A stretch of DNA of 64,000 nucleotides from Mesorhizobium sp. M1B.F.Ca.ET.045.04.1.1 (GTDB taxonomy: Bacteria > Pseudomonadota > Alphaproteobacteria > Rhizobiales > Rhizobiaceae): the NCBI RefSeq assembly GCF_003952465.1, contig NZ_CP034448.1, forward strand, positions 4,813,001 through 4,877,000, in the 5' to 3' direction. Shown piece by piece: positions 19,702 to 29,005 of this stretch (its first letter is position 1; every line of letters begins with the position of its first letter). A program made the position numbers and the translations under genes. The notes beneath the pieces were generated by a model that did no database searches, was not told the DNA's origin, and saw only the letters and a program-made list of their open reading frames with translations.

Positions 19702-20481
19702 ATGAGCGACACCACCTCACGCCTCTCAGGCTGGACCGATTTCGCCAACCCGACGCGCTTCGTCGGGCTGGCCGACAAGGTCATTCCGTGGCTGGCGGCG
19801 ATTGCCGCCATCCTGCTCGGCGTCGGCCTCTATATGAGCTTCACCGCGCCGGAAGATTTCCAGCAGGGCATCACGGTGCGCATCATGTATATCCATGTGC
19901 CTTTCGCCTGGCTCGCCATGATGTGCTACACGATCATGGCGATCTCGGCGCTGGGCACGCTGGTCTGGCGCCATCCGCTGGCCGATGTGGCGCTGAAATC
20001 GGCCGCCCCGATCGGCGCCACCTTCACGGCCTTGGCGCTGATCACCGGCTCGATCTGGGGCAAACCGATGTGGGGCACCTGGTGGGTGTGGGACGCGCGG
20101 CTGACCTCGGTCTTCGTGCTTTTCCTGATGTATCTCGGCATCATCGCGCTGACGCGCGCGCTGGATGACGCCGGCCGCGCCGCCTGGGCCGCCGCCATCA
20201 TCACGCTGGTCGGCTTCATCAACATCCCGATCATCAAGTTCTCGGTCGACTGGTGGAACACGCTGCATCAGCCAGCCTCGGTCTTCCGCCTCGGCGGCCC
20301 GAGCATCGACCCCTCGATGCTGTGGCCGCTTGCGGTGATGGCGCTCGGCTTCACCGTGCTGTTCTTCGCGCTGCACCTGATGGCGATACGTACGGAAATC
20401 TTCCGCCGACGCGTGACTGCGATGCGCAGGGTTGCGGCGAGGCAGGCGGAGAGGGCTCCCCCTTCTCCCCTTGTGGGGTGA
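19702..20481 (+). CDS. ccmC: CcmC-type haem exporter subunit for cytochrome c maturation
   Basis: A 259-aa six-helix membrane protein of the CcmC family, which with CcmAB delivers haem to CcmE in the periplasm. The tryptophan-rich WGTWWVWDARLT motif near residues 123-134 is the haem-handling WWD signature. It stands alone: no ccmA, ccmB, ccmD or ccmG gene lies on either side. The last residues (APPSPLVG) and the stop codon are encoded by the start of a family A repeat, so the original C-terminus may have been altered. Confidence 0.9.
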   Translation: MSDTTSRLSGWTDFANPTRFVGLADKVIPWLAAIAAILLGVGLYMSFTAPEDFQQGITVRIMYIHVPFAWLAMMCYTIMAISALGTLVWRHPLADVALKSAAPIGATFTALALITGSIWGKPMWGTWWVWDARLTSVFVLFLMYLGIIALTRALDDAGRAAWAAAIITLVGFINIPIIKFSVDWWNTLHQPASVFRLGGPSIDPSMLWPLAVMALGFTVLFFALHLMAIRTEIFRRRVTAMRRVAARQAERAPPSPLVG

Positions 20482-20695
20482 GAAGCGGTCCGCGTAGCGG
20501 ACGAAAAGCCAATTGCTTGGCTTTTCGAGCTTCGAACGCCCTGAGCCAGCGAAGGGCCGGGTAGTGTCGCCGAAGGCGACGGATGAGGGTGTTCCAGGGA
20601 ACGCCAACGCCTCACTCCGCTGGAACACCCCTCGTCCGTCTCGGCGCTGCGCGCCGATCCACCTTCTCCCACAGGGCGAGAAGGGAAAGGCGCTT
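20455..20695. repeat. Inverted family A repeat pair between ccmC and the PLP-enzyme gene
   Basis: A CTTCTCCCCTTGTGGGGTGA copy with its GCGGTCCGCGTAGCGGAC palindrome starts inside the 3-prime end of ccmC. An inverted copy (CCACCTTCTCCCACAGGGCG near 20660) closes the block just before 20700. The middle holds GGATGAGGGTGTTCCAG and its mirror near 20610-20640. Confidence 0.7.
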
Positions 20696-20700
20696 CTTCG

Positions 20701-21759
20701 TCACCCCATCCTGCCACGCGCCGCCACCGGCAGCGATTCCAGCACCTTGTCGCCGCCGATCAGATGCACCTGATCGAACAAATTCGTCACCACGCAGCAA
20801 TGGTCGGGCACCACGCGCACACGCTCGCCGATGCGAAGCCTGGCGCCTTCCGCGAGCGTGACATTTCCATGCTCTTCACTGAGGCCCGTGACGCGGGCGC
20901 CGGGCATGCCGAGCAGCTCGCCGAAATCGGGCAATCCCAGTGTATCGGAGGACAGCGCCTTGCTGCCGCTGTCTAGGATGGCGCGGGTCGGCGTCGGGTG
21001 GCTGACCACGGTTGCGAGCACCGTCAGCGCGCAGTCGTCGAGCGTGCCGACGCCTTTGGCGACCTGGTAGCGGTCAAGATAGATATAGGTGCCGGGCCGG
21101 TATTCGGTGACGACGCTGTCCTCGCCCGAGCGCCACATGTCCGGAGTGCCGCCGCTGGAGATGCGCCGGCATTCGAGCCCGGCCGCGGCGAGCGCGTCGC
21201 GCGCGCTTCTCAGCCAAGCCTCCGCTTCGGCGGCGCGGCCAGCCGCCGGATAGGTCATCAGCCCGCCGAAGGTCAGGCCCTTGGCCTGGTCGATCACTTT
21301 CGCCAACGCCAGCGCTTCGGCCGGGCTCTGCACGCCGCAACGGCCCATGCCGGTGTCGCACTCGACCAGCACCTGTAGCGGATGGCCGGCATCGGTGAAG
21401 ATGGCGGCAAGCCCTTCCAGCGTCTCGTGGCTGTCCGCCGTCACCGAGAGCGTGACGCGGCCGTGCAGCGCCTTCAGGCGTTCCAGCTTGGCGCGGCCAA
21501 GAATGTTGTAGGGTAGAAAAATGTCGGTTAGTCCTGCATCGGCCATTACCTCGGCCTCGCCGATCTTCTGGCAGGTGATGCCGACGGCGCCGGCCGCGAC
21601 CTGCTTCCTTGCCCAGTAAGGCAGCTTGTGCGTCTTGATGTGCGGCCGGAGCTTCAGCCCGTGGCGGTCGGCATGCGCCTGCGCCTTTTTGATATTGGCT
21701 TCGGCGCGGGCCGCATCGATCAAAATCGCCGGCGTGTCGAGGTCGTCTATGCTTGCCAT
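20701..21759 (-). CDS. D-threonine aldolase / D-serine dehydratase-like PLP enzyme
   Basis: A 352-aa fold-type III PLP enzyme of the DSD1/D-threonine-aldolase family. RPHIKTHK at residues 38-45 carries the candidate PLP lysine, and VPDHCCVV near the C-terminus resembles the His/Cys metal site of these enzymes. Glycine-rich phosphate loops are at SSGGTPD and elsewhere. The family acts on D-3-hydroxy amino acids; this sequence does not fix the substrate. ATG at 21759 follows a GGTGAT site; a GTG three codons upstream (21768) is an alternative start. A family C repeat lies just upstream. Confidence 0.82.
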   Translation of the reverse strand: MASIDDLDTPAILIDAARAEANIKKAQAHADRHGLKLRPHIKTHKLPYWARKQVAAGAVGITCQKIGEAEVMADAGLTDIFLPYNILGRAKLERLKALHGRVTLSVTADSHETLEGLAAIFTDAGHPLQVLVECDTGMGRCGVQSPAEALALAKVIDQAKGLTFGGLMTYPAAGRAAEAEAWLRSARDALAAAGLECRRISSGGTPDMWRSGEDSVVTEYRPGTYIYLDRYQVAKGVGTLDDCALTVLATVVSHPTPTRAILDSGSKALSSDTLGLPDFGELLGMPGARVTGLSEEHGNVTLAEGARLRIGERVRVVPDHCCVVTNLFDQVHLIGGDKVLESLPVAARGRMG

Positions 21760-21776
21760 GAAGATCACCGTTCAAA

Positions 21777-21821
21777 GCATGTCTCCCAAAAGTGGGAACC
21801 GGTTTCGGGACAAGGACATGC
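21777..21821. repeat. Family C palindromic repeat, copy 1
   Basis: GCATGTCTCCC...GACATGC with inner arms around GTGGGAACCGGTTTCGGGAC. Other copies start at 44254, 59329 and 60793. This copy lacks the AAAGCGC/GCGCTTT second module seen in copies 2 and 4. Confidence 0.8.
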
Positions 21822-21971
21822 ACAAAAAATCAAAAGACCGGTGGAGGTTATGGGCCTGATCCGGCCGGATGTCACCGGGCCAGAGCCGTCAGTTTGCGTC
21901 GACAGCGGAACGGCATTGGGCTATTCGGGTTGGCGGATTTCAGCAGGCAGCGGCCGGAAGGAAACAGGACC

Positions 21972-22658
21972 ATGAAACGCTCCAAAATCAACGACATCAT
22001 CCGTGACGCCGACGCCTTCATCCGCTCCTTCGGCTACATCATGCCGCCCTTCGCCTATTGGAGCCCGGAAGAGATGAAGGCGCACAAGGGCGACTCCGCG
22101 GCGATTTTCACCTCGCGCCTCGGCTGGGACATCACCGACTACGGCCAGGAGAAGTTCGACGAGCTCGGCCTCTTCCTGTTCACCGTCCGCAACGGCCGAT
22201 ACGAGGACATGAAGCTCGGCATGGGCATGCTTTACGCCGAGAAGATCATGATCTCGCGCAAGGACCAGCTCTCGCCGATGCACCGCCACAACATCAAGGC
22301 CGAGGACATCATCAACCGCGGCGGCGGCAAGCTGGTGCTGGAACTGTTCATGCACGACCGCGACGGCGGCATCGACCCGAAGGCCGAAGTATCGGTGCCG
22401 GTCGACGGCACCATGACCAGATTGCCGGCGGGCGGGCTCCTGAAGCTCGATCCGGGCCAGAGCGTCACGCTGTTGCCCGGCGTCTGGCACGCCTTTTGGG
22501 CCGAGGGCAAGGACGTGCTGATTGGCGAGGTTTCGACCGTCAATGACGACCTCACCGACAACGTCTTCCGCGAGCCGATCGGCCGCTTCTCCAACATCGA
22601 CGAGGACGTCGCGCCGGTTCACCTCCTGGTGTCCGACTACGAGAAGTGGGTGGGATAG
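21972..22658 (+). CDS. D-lyxose isomerase-like sugar isomerase (cupin)
   Basis: A 228-aa cupin-type protein of the D-lyxose ketol-isomerase family, which interconverts D-lyxose and D-xylulose or D-mannose and D-fructose with a divalent metal. MHRHNIKAEDI starting at about residue 103 provides two histidines and a glutamate, and GVWHAFW later adds another histidine. The ATG at 21972 follows GGAAGGAAA, a good ribosome site; the longer reading from 21792 runs through a repeat and is rejected. It is divergent from the PLP enzyme gene, so they may respond to one signal. Confidence 0.8.
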   Translation: MKRSKINDIIRDADAFIRSFGYIMPPFAYWSPEEMKAHKGDSAAIFTSRLGWDITDYGQEKFDELGLFLFTVRNGRYEDMKLGMGMLYAEKIMISRKDQLSPMHRHNIKAEDIINRGGGKLVLELFMHDRDGGIDPKAEVSVPVDGTMTRLPAGGLLKLDPGQSVTLLPGVWHAFWAEGKDVLIGEVSTVNDDLTDNVFREPIGRFSNIDEDVAPVHLLVSDYEKWVG

Positions 22659-22697
22659 GCGAGGGCAGCCGCGTAGTGTCGGCCTTCTTGCGTAAGT

Positions 22698-22880
22698 AGG
22701 CGCCGCCCCTCATCCGCCTGCCGGCACCTTCTCCCCGTATAGTGACGGGGAGAAGGAGATGGGGCGGTCTCGCCGCCCTTCTTGCAGTGCTGGAGATTGG
22801 CGAAATCATCCGCGACAGCGTCTTTCTCCCCGTCACTATACGGGGAGAAATGCCCGGCAGGGCAATGAGGGGCGGCGCCG
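22698..22880. repeat. Inverted repeat pair (A/B hybrid) between the isomerase and RDD genes
   Basis: GCCGCCCCTCAT...CTTCTCCCCGTATAGTGACG is mirrored by CGTCACTATACGGGGAGAAA...CAATGAGGGGCGGC. The 70-bp interior resembles the interior of the family B pairs (TGCTGGAGATTGGCGAAA). It lies between the convergent ends of two operons and could terminate both. Confidence 0.75.
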
Positions 22881-22910
22881 ACGTTTCTCAGCTATCGCCA
22901 GGCTTCTGGC

Positions 22911-23774
22911 TCACCGCGCGTGCTTATCCGCCTTCCGGTTCCCGAGCAGCAGCTTGCGTTCCAGATGTGCCCTGAGCTCGCCGTAATAGGCGGTGAGGAA
23001 GGCTTTTGAATCGACCGGTTCGACCTTGGCGCCGATCTTGCGGCCGATGGTTTCCGCCACCGCTTTCATGGCGAAATAGTCGTCGCGGCGCAGCACTTCC
23101 TCCAGCTTGTGCAGCTCGGCAATGCCATAGGCGTCGAGCTGCGCGGCGCTGAACTGGAAGCGGGCCGCGACCGGATCCTTGCGCAGCGAAAGATCCTCGA
23201 CCAGCGCCACCTTCGGCGCTTCGACCACCCAGGTTCCCGCAAGCAAGTCGCCGATCCTCAGCCGGTCCCGGTTGAAGAGCGGAAACAGCGAGAAGAGCAG
23301 CGCCCAAACCAAGCCGAAGATCGTCGACAGCGTGTCGGCGACGCCGGCGCTGCCGCGCGCCGCAAGGATCGACAGCGGCAGGAACACCTCGATCTCGCGC
23401 ATCAAATTGCGCGCGATGACCTGGTCGAGGGTAAGGCCCGCGCCGCTGCGCGATGCGACCCGCACGCCGACCATCCGCTTGCCCGGCGTCGCTGCCCGCC
23501 GGCCCGCCTCGAAGGCGATGAAATAGACATTGCGCAGCAGGAAGATGAAAATAATCCAGACGATGAAGAGCGGCTCCGCGTCCTGCACGCCGAGGCCGCC
23601 TAGTCCGAAGATCGCGACGAGACTGACGACGACCGCGGCGACGATGATGATCACCACATCGAGCAGGAATCCCGAAGCCCTTGTGCCGGCATCCGCCAGT
23701 TTCACGCGAAGATCCACGCCCTCCGGCGTGACCAGAGGACGCACGAGCGCGGCAGGGTTCCTAGCCGTTGCCAT
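22911..23774 (-). CDS. RDD family membrane protein
   Basis: A 287-aa protein with an N-terminal RDD domain: about three hydrophobic segments within residues 35-150, with FEAGRRAATPGKRMVGVRV as the family core. The C-terminal 100 residues are soluble and charged. RDD proteins are membrane proteins of unclear role. ATG at 23774 overlaps the end of the SpoIIM-like gene by 14 bp; an upstream in-frame ATG at 23897 lies deep inside that gene and is rejected. Last gene of the six-gene MoxR operon. Confidence 0.8.
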   Translation of the reverse strand: MATARNPAALVRPLVTPEGVDLRVKLADAGTRASGFLLDVVIIIVAAVVVSLVAIFGLGGLGVQDAEPLFIVWIIFIFLLRNVYFIAFEAGRRAATPGKRMVGVRVASRSGAGLTLDQVIARNLMREIEVFLPLSILAARGSAGVADTLSTIFGLVWALLFSLFPLFNRDRLRIGDLLAGTWVVEAPKVALVEDLSLRKDPVAARFQFSAAQLDAYGIAELHKLEEVLRRDDYFAMKAVAETIGRKIGAKVEPVDSKAFLTAYYGELRAHLERKLLLGNRKADKHAR

Positions 23775-24780
23775 GCCGCACCGTCCGGAACAGGTAGAAA
23801 TAAGAGATCCAGAGCGCCAGCATGCCGCCGCCGATCGAATAGCGGGCGACGTCGCTGGTGATCGTCTGCCGGCCGATGCCTTCAAGCAGGCCGGCAAACA
23901 AGAGCATCACCGCGACGCCGACCATGGCAGTCGCCGCAACCCGTCCGGCTCGGGCGGCCGCGGCCATGCGTGTCAATTCGCCGGGAAAGGCGATGCTGGT
24001 GCCGATGCGCATGCCGGCGGCACCCGCGATCGCGATCGCGAAGAGCTCGGTGGTACCGTGGATCGACAGCCAGCCGCCGAGCTGGAAGCCGAGCCCCTTG
24101 GCGGCGTAGATCTGGAAGATGGCGCCGAGCATGCAGCCGTTCATCAGGATGATCAGCACGCTCGGCACCGCGAAGGCGAAACCGAGCGCGAAGGCGAGGA
24201 TCGACACCTGCGTGTTGTGCGTGAAGAGATAGGCGGCGAAGCCCGAGAGGAAATGGCCGCCGCCATCGCCGTAGAGCACGCTGCGCAGCATCTCGGCGGA
24301 CGAATCCGGATTGCGCCCGCCGGCCAGGCTCGGCGCGATGATGGCGTCGTACCAGCGCTTGTCGGAGGCGACCAGCCAATAGCCGGCAATGGCGCCGATC
24401 ACGGTGAGCGAGACCGACGCCCACACCTCGCGCCACAGGTCGCGGATAGCCGCCGGCCAGTCGTGCAGGAAGAAGTCGCCGATGCGCGTTCTTATAGATC
24501 GCCGCGCGCCATAGAGGTAAAAATAGCCGCGCAGGCAAAGCGCTTCGAGATAGGCGATGAGCGCGCTGTCGAGCGAGGTCGCGCGCGCCACCGAAAGCGA
24601 GGACAGCGCCGAGCGGTAGAGCAGGGGCAGCGATAAGAGTTCGTCTTCCGACAGCGTGCGCGGCGCGCGCTTCTCGACGCGGGCAAGCAGCGCCTCGAAC
24701 GCCTTCCAGTCGGCCTCGCGTTCCTGGCGGAAGCTCGCCAGGGACTGGCGGACGGCATCTGTGCCGGCGGGCAGCGTCAT
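23761..24780 (-). CDS. SpoIIM-like (stage II sporulation protein M family) membrane protein
   Basis: A 339-aa protein with a soluble N-terminal third and a membrane region of about five segments from residue 120 on. LIILMNGCMLGAIFQIYAAKG and the HGTTELFAIAIAGAAG block are typical of the DUF95/SpoIIM family. In sporulators SpoIIM acts in septal peptidoglycan remodelling; in non-sporulators it occurs beside MoxR/DUF58 genes and its job is unknown. Its ATG overlaps the DUF58 stop by 4 bp. Confidence 0.82.
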   Translation of the reverse strand: MTLPAGTDAVRQSLASFRQEREADWKAFEALLARVEKRAPRTLSEDELLSLPLLYRSALSSLSVARATSLDSALIAYLEALCLRGYFYLYGARRSIRTRIGDFFLHDWPAAIRDLWREVWASVSLTVIGAIAGYWLVASDKRWYDAIIAPSLAGGRNPDSSAEMLRSVLYGDGGGHFLSGFAAYLFTHNTQVSILAFALGFAFAVPSVLIILMNGCMLGAIFQIYAAKGLGFQLGGWLSIHGTTELFAIAIAGAAGMRIGTSIAFPGELTRMAAAARAGRVAATAMVGVAVMLLFAGLLEGIGRQTITSDVARYSIGGGMLALWISYFYLFRTVRHGNG

Positions 24781-26081
24781 AAGAGGTTTTCCTCCTTGAG
24801 CTGGATATAGCGCTCGACCAGCGCCGGGCCGAGCCGCTGGTGGTCGGCCTCGATGACATGCGCGCCGAGCAGCCGCAGCCGTCCGATCACCACCTGCCGC
24901 TGCCTGAGCAAGTCGCCCGCGGTCACCGCTCGAGCCACGTCTTCCGGCATGGCCGGCGCCATGTCGGCCAGCGTCTCCAACTCGACGTCCTTCATCAGCA
25001 TGAACAGCACCAGATGCCGCTCGGTCAGCCGGCCGACGGTGCGCAGCATCAGTTCGGCGCTGATCGGATCGACGAAATCGGTGAAGACGATGACCAGCGA
25101 GCGCCGGTCGAGCTTTGCCGACAGCGTCGTCAGCGCCAGCGTGAAATTGGTCTCCTCGGTCGAATAGTCGATTTCGGCCGCACGCTTCTGGATCATGGTG
25201 AAGCTTGGCGAGCCGCGCACCGCGCCGCTGGAGACGCGGGGCCTGGCGTCGAAGGAGAACAGGCTGACGAGGTCGCCGCCCTTGAGCGCGATGAAGGCCG
25301 ACAGCAGCGCCGCCGTCACCGCGCGGTCGACCTTCGGCACGCCGTCGACCGGTTCGCACATCAGGCGGCCGCTATCGATGGCTAAAACGATGTTGTTGTT
25401 CTCCTCGATGCGGAACTCGCGCGCCAGAAGCTTGCCGTGGCGGGCGCTGCGCTTCCAGTCGATCATGCGCCGGCCCATGCCCGGCTGATAGTCCTTCAGC
25501 GCCTCGAACTCGCGGCCCTGGCCGGCGCGCTTTTGCGCATGGCCGTCGGCAAGGGCCGAGCGCTGCAAGAGCGTGATCGCCTCGTCGCGCGCGCGGCTGA
25601 CATCGGGCAGCACCGCAACCTTGCGGTCCATCGGCAGCACGACCTGGTTCCAGACCAGCCCGAACGGCCCCTGCCAGCGCAGCCACAGCCGATCGAAGCT
25701 GGCAATACCGCGCCGGATGGCGTCGAATTCGAGGTCGAGCATGCCGCCATTCGCGGGCAGATCGCCGCCCGTGCCGTTGACCGGCGCCAGCCGCTGGTCA
25801 TGCCCGACGCGCGCCTGCAGCCGGCGCGCCTTTGCGCCGAGACCGGCCGCGATGTGCAGCGTGAAACGCCCGCCGACACCGACCTGCGGCGGCGCGGTCA
25901 GCGTGGCGCTGAGCGAGGCGCGGCCGCGCCCTGCCGCCGCATCCACCGCCAGGAAGGCAAGCAGCACGCAGATCCACAACAGGCCGAGATACCAGACATG
26001 CGGTAGCGCGAGCGCGATCAGGAAGGCGGGAATCGCCCCCGCCGCCGCTGCCCACACCGCTCTGCCGCTCGGATAGATCAA
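24777..26081 (-). CDS. DUF58 domain protein with vWA-like region
   Basis: A 434-aa protein with two N-terminal membrane helices (residues 5-45) and a DUF58 core. The conserved block DYQPGMGRRMIDWKRSARH lies near 203-221, followed by a von Willebrand A-like fold (NNNIVLAIDSGR and VIVFTDFVD). DUF58 proteins are regular partners of MoxR ATPases and are thought to act in assembling or activating membrane or periplasmic complexes. It overlaps both neighbours by 4 bp, a tightly coupled operon. Confidence 0.86.
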   Translation of the reverse strand: MIYPSGRAVWAAAAGAIPAFLIALALPHVWYLGLLWICVLLAFLAVDAAAGRGRASLSATLTAPPQVGVGGRFTLHIAAGLGAKARRLQARVGHDQRLAPVNGTGGDLPANGGMLDLEFDAIRRGIASFDRLWLRWQGPFGLVWNQVVLPMDRKVAVLPDVSRARDEAITLLQRSALADGHAQKRAGQGREFEALKDYQPGMGRRMIDWKRSARHGKLLAREFRIEENNNIVLAIDSGRLMCEPVDGVPKVDRAVTAALLSAFIALKGGDLVSLFSFDARPRVSSGAVRGSPSFTMIQKRAAEIDYSTEETNFTLALTTLSAKLDRRSLVIVFTDFVDPISAELMLRTVGRLTERHLVLFMLMKDVELETLADMAPAMPEDVARAVTAGDLLRQRQVVIGRLRLLGAHVIEADHQRLGPALVERYIQLKEENLL

Positions 26082-27058
26082 CGCGGCGCTTCCGTCTGGT
26101 CGACGAGGTCGGACACGATCTGCTCGACCAGCCGACCGTCGATCTGCGCTGCCGGCGAAAGGATGACGCGGTGGCGCAGCGCCGGCACTGCGAGCGCCTT
26201 GACGTCGTCGGGGATGACGTAGTTGCGGCCGTCGAGCGCCGCCCTGGCGCGCGCCGCCCGGGCCAGCATGGCGCCCGCGCGCGGGCTGGCGCCGACTTCA
26301 AGGTCCGGGCTTTCGCGCGTGCCGCGCACAAGCGCCGCGATGTAGCCGACGACATCGTCGACCAGCGTGACGTCGCCCACCGTGGCAAGCGCCGCCTCGA
26401 GCGTCTTGCGGTCGGTCCGCGCCGTGATGCCGTATTGCTCGATATTGTGCGAGACCGAGCCGCCGCCGTGATGGACGATGATGGCGCGTTCTTCCTGCGC
26501 ATCCGGATAGCTCACACGGTGCTTGAACAGGAAACGGTCGAGCTGCGCCTCGGGCAGCGGATAGACGCCCTGATGCTCGATCGGGTTCTGTGTCGCCACC
26601 ACCATGAAGTTCTTGCCGAGCGAGTGCGTCGTGCCGTCGAAGGTGACGGCGTGCTCCTGCATGGCTTCCAGCAGTGCGGCCTGGGTCTTCGGCGGCGTGC
26701 GGTTGATCTCGTCGGCGAGCAAGAGGTCGCAGAAGATCGGGCCGCGCGTCAGCGTGAACTGGCCGGTCTGGAAATTGTAAATGTTGGAGCCGACGATGTC
26801 GCCGGGCATCAGGTCGGGCGTGAACTGGATGCGCCCATAGGCGACGCCCAGCGCCTGCGCGAAGCAGCGCGCGGTCATCGTCTTGGCGGTGCCTGGCGGA
26901 CCTTCGAGCAATATATGCCCGCCCGCGAACAGCGCCGTCAGCATCAGATCGACCGTGTCGCGCTGACCGGTGATCGCTTTCGCCACTTCTTCCCTGATCG
27001 CGGTCGCCAGGGCCTTCACTTCATCGACGTTCACCGAGCCTCCTTGCCGTCCAGTCAT
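26078..27058 (-). CDS. MoxR-family AAA+ ATPase
   Basis: An AAA+ ATPase of about 326 aa with Walker A GPPGTAKTM and a Walker B region LLADEINRTPPK, followed by the sensor-1 ATQNPIEHQG. MoxR proteins act as chaperones with vWA partners, here the DUF58 protein encoded next. The start is uncertain: ATG at 27058 follows GGAAGAG, and a GTG at 27034 follows AGGAGG at a short spacing. Either start overlaps the end of the DUF4350 gene. Confidence 0.92.
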   Translation of the reverse strand: MTGRQGGSVNVDEVKALATAIREEVAKAITGQRDTVDLMLTALFAGGHILLEGPPGTAKTMTARCFAQALGVAYGRIQFTPDLMPGDIVGSNIYNFQTGQFTLTRGPIFCDLLLADEINRTPPKTQAALLEAMQEHAVTFDGTTHSLGKNFMVVATQNPIEHQGVYPLPEAQLDRFLFKHRVSYPDAQEERAIIVHHGGGSVSHNIEQYGITARTDRKTLEAALATVGDVTLVDDVVGYIAALVRGTRESPDLEVGASPRAGAMLARAARARAALDGRNYVIPDDVKALAVPALRHRVILSPAAQIDGRLVEQIVSDLVDQTEAPR

Positions 27059-28235
27059 GCAGCTCTTCCGCTGCTTCATGCATTCCGGCCAAACTATTGG
27101 AATCGTTCGCCACCTTGAAGCGCGCTGTGAAGCCGTTCGTTTCGCTTTTGTCGCGGGAATCCAGCCAGCGGTCGAGCGCCTCGCCCTGCAGCCCGTGCGG
27201 CGCGCCGAGCAACGCGGCGGCGCGTTGGCGCATCAGCGCCGCGTAACGGTCGCCAAGTTCTTGCAGCCGGCCGGCACGCTTCAACAACATCGCCGTGGTG
27301 TCGACCAGCGCCCGCTTGCCGAAGGCAATGGCGCGGCCTTCGGTTCGCGGCGGGCCGAACCGGCCAAGCCCATGCAGGAACGCAAGGGCCGCCGCCGTCA
27401 GCACCGACAGTGTCAGCGCCAGGAAGGGCGGCTCGACCAAGAGCTTGGCGAGATCGTAATTCTGGCCGATACCGTGCAGCGTCAGGTCGAACATCACCGC
27501 GCCTTTCGCAGGCTCGAGCATGGCGATCATGTCGAGCGCCGCGGCGGCTTTCTGGGGATCCTTCAGCGCCGCGTTGTTGATGAAATCGGGATCGGTCAGG
27601 ATGTAGAAGGGCTCGTTGTCGAGCTCGGTCAGAATGGCCTTGCCATCGCCCGCCGAGATCAGCGGATGCTCGTCGGCCACCCATTGCAGTTCATCAGGCA
27701 CAGCGATCTTGCGGCCTTGAACGTCGATCCGATCGACCGTTGGCTTGCCTTCGCCAAGCTTCGCCTTGTCGAGCCGGCCGAGCCAGTCGTTGACCACCGT
27801 GCTCGGCAGCCGCTCGACCTTTGTCTCCCAGCCGTCATGGCCCAGCAATGGCATGGTTTGCCATTTGGGCAGCACGAACAGCGTGTCCTTGCCCGAGCGC
27901 AGCTTGACGATGCGCTGGAGCGTGGCCGGGTCGCTTTCCGGCGCGATGGTGACGATCAGCAGGAAGGTGGACGCCAAAGCAGATTCCAGGTCCTTCTCGC
28001 CGCGCGCCATCGGCGGCGCCTGTCCGTTGGTAAGCTTCAGCCATTCGACAAGCCCGGCATAGCCGGTGCCGCCCTTGGAAAGCGGCGTGCCCCCGCCTTC
28101 GGGCTGGCGGAAATCCGGGGCGTAGGTCGAGAGGAGAAAGAATCCGGCGGCCGCCAGCAGACTGGCGAAGATGCCCCAGAACAGCGTCCTGCGGCTGAAC
28201 GGCGCCTCGGCTGCGTCTGTCGCCTCCGCGCTCAT
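27021..28235 (-). CDS. DUF4350 domain membrane protein
   Basis: A 404-aa protein with an N-terminal helix (about residues 18-36), a periplasmic DUF4350-like domain and a second helix near 275-295, then a soluble C-terminal part. DUF4350 proteins are encoded next to MoxR, DUF58 and DUF4129 genes in many bacteria and have no assigned function. Its start overlaps the DUF4129 gene by 4 bp. Confidence 0.78.
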   Translation of the reverse strand: MSAEATDAAEAPFSRRTLFWGIFASLLAAAGFFLLSTYAPDFRQPEGGGTPLSKGGTGYAGLVEWLKLTNGQAPPMARGEKDLESALASTFLLIVTIAPESDPATLQRIVKLRSGKDTLFVLPKWQTMPLLGHDGWETKVERLPSTVVNDWLGRLDKAKLGEGKPTVDRIDVQGRKIAVPDELQWVADEHPLISAGDGKAILTELDNEPFYILTDPDFINNAALKDPQKAAAALDMIAMLEPAKGAVMFDLTLHGIGQNYDLAKLLVEPPFLALTLSVLTAAALAFLHGLGRFGPPRTEGRAIAFGKRALVDTTAMLLKRAGRLQELGDRYAALMRQRAAALLGAPHGLQGEALDRWLDSRDKSETNGFTARFKVANDSNSLAGMHEAAEELHDWTARRLGERR

Positions 28236-28858
28236 GCCCAGGCATCCCGGAAGGCGAAGCGCTCGTAGGCGCCGCGCGCCTGCTGCCAGCCTTCGGCGCC
28301 GACCGGCCGGCGGGCGAACAGCGCGGCCTCGACGATGCGCGCGATCTCGCTGAAGGCCGTGCGGGGGCGGGTGGGGATCGAACCCGCGGCGGCGATGTCG
28401 CGCGCGGTCAGCGATGGGCGCAGGAAATCGGGCAGGCGGGTGGCGATGTCGGCGACACTGCGGCGTAAAAGCAGGTGCACCGCCTCGTCATAGTCGCCGC
28501 GCGCGGCGAGCGCATCGGCCTCGGAGAGCAGGGTCTGCGCAGCGCCTGCATCCGGGCGCCATTCTTCTTGCGCCTCCGCCTCCTTGCGGGCGCGCCGCCA
28601 CGGCAGCCGCCAGGCGACACCCTTTGCTTCGAGGATGAGCAGGAACACGATGATCGCGACGCCGGTGATCACCGCGCCCCAGAACAGATAGATCATGTAA
28701 GGGCCGATTTTCGCCAAAGCTTCCAGCAAAGGCTTCAGCCATTCCGGCGGCTCCGGCCGCACCAGCGCCGGCAGGTCGAACTGGATGGAATCGTCCGCCA
28801 GCAGCTGCTTGTGCATCTTGGCCAGCCATTCGGCGTCGGCCGTGCCCGGCTCTGTCAC
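28232..28858 (-). CDS. DUF4129 domain protein
   Basis: A 208-aa protein with one membrane segment at about 52-76 and a C-terminal DUF4129 region of helical repeats (LLSEADALAARGDYDEAVHLL, RPSLTARDIA). It is the first gene of the six-gene minus-strand operon and is divergent from the 29006 membrane protein. DUF4129 occurs at the C-terminus of transglutaminase-like proteins and beside MoxR/DUF58. Function is unknown. Confidence 0.75.
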   Translation of the reverse strand: MTEPGTADAEWLAKMHKQLLADDSIQFDLPALVRPEPPEWLKPLLEALAKIGPYMIYLFWGAVITGVAIIVFLLILEAKGVAWRLPWRRARKEAEAQEEWRPDAGAAQTLLSEADALAARGDYDEAVHLLLRRSVADIATRLPDFLRPSLTARDIAAAGSIPTRPRTAFSEIARIVEAALFARRPVGAEGWQQARGAYERFAFRDAWA

Positions 28859-29005
28859 CCGCGCGTTCCCCCTGCAACCTGCGGTTCGGCTCCGACACTG
28901 GCAATATGCCTAGACAATTGCAAGTGCACTGGACGCGGCCCGTCAATCTTGGCAAATTTACTTTGAAGTCGCCGAATTGGATGCGGCGGCTCGGGGGAAA
29001 CTATC

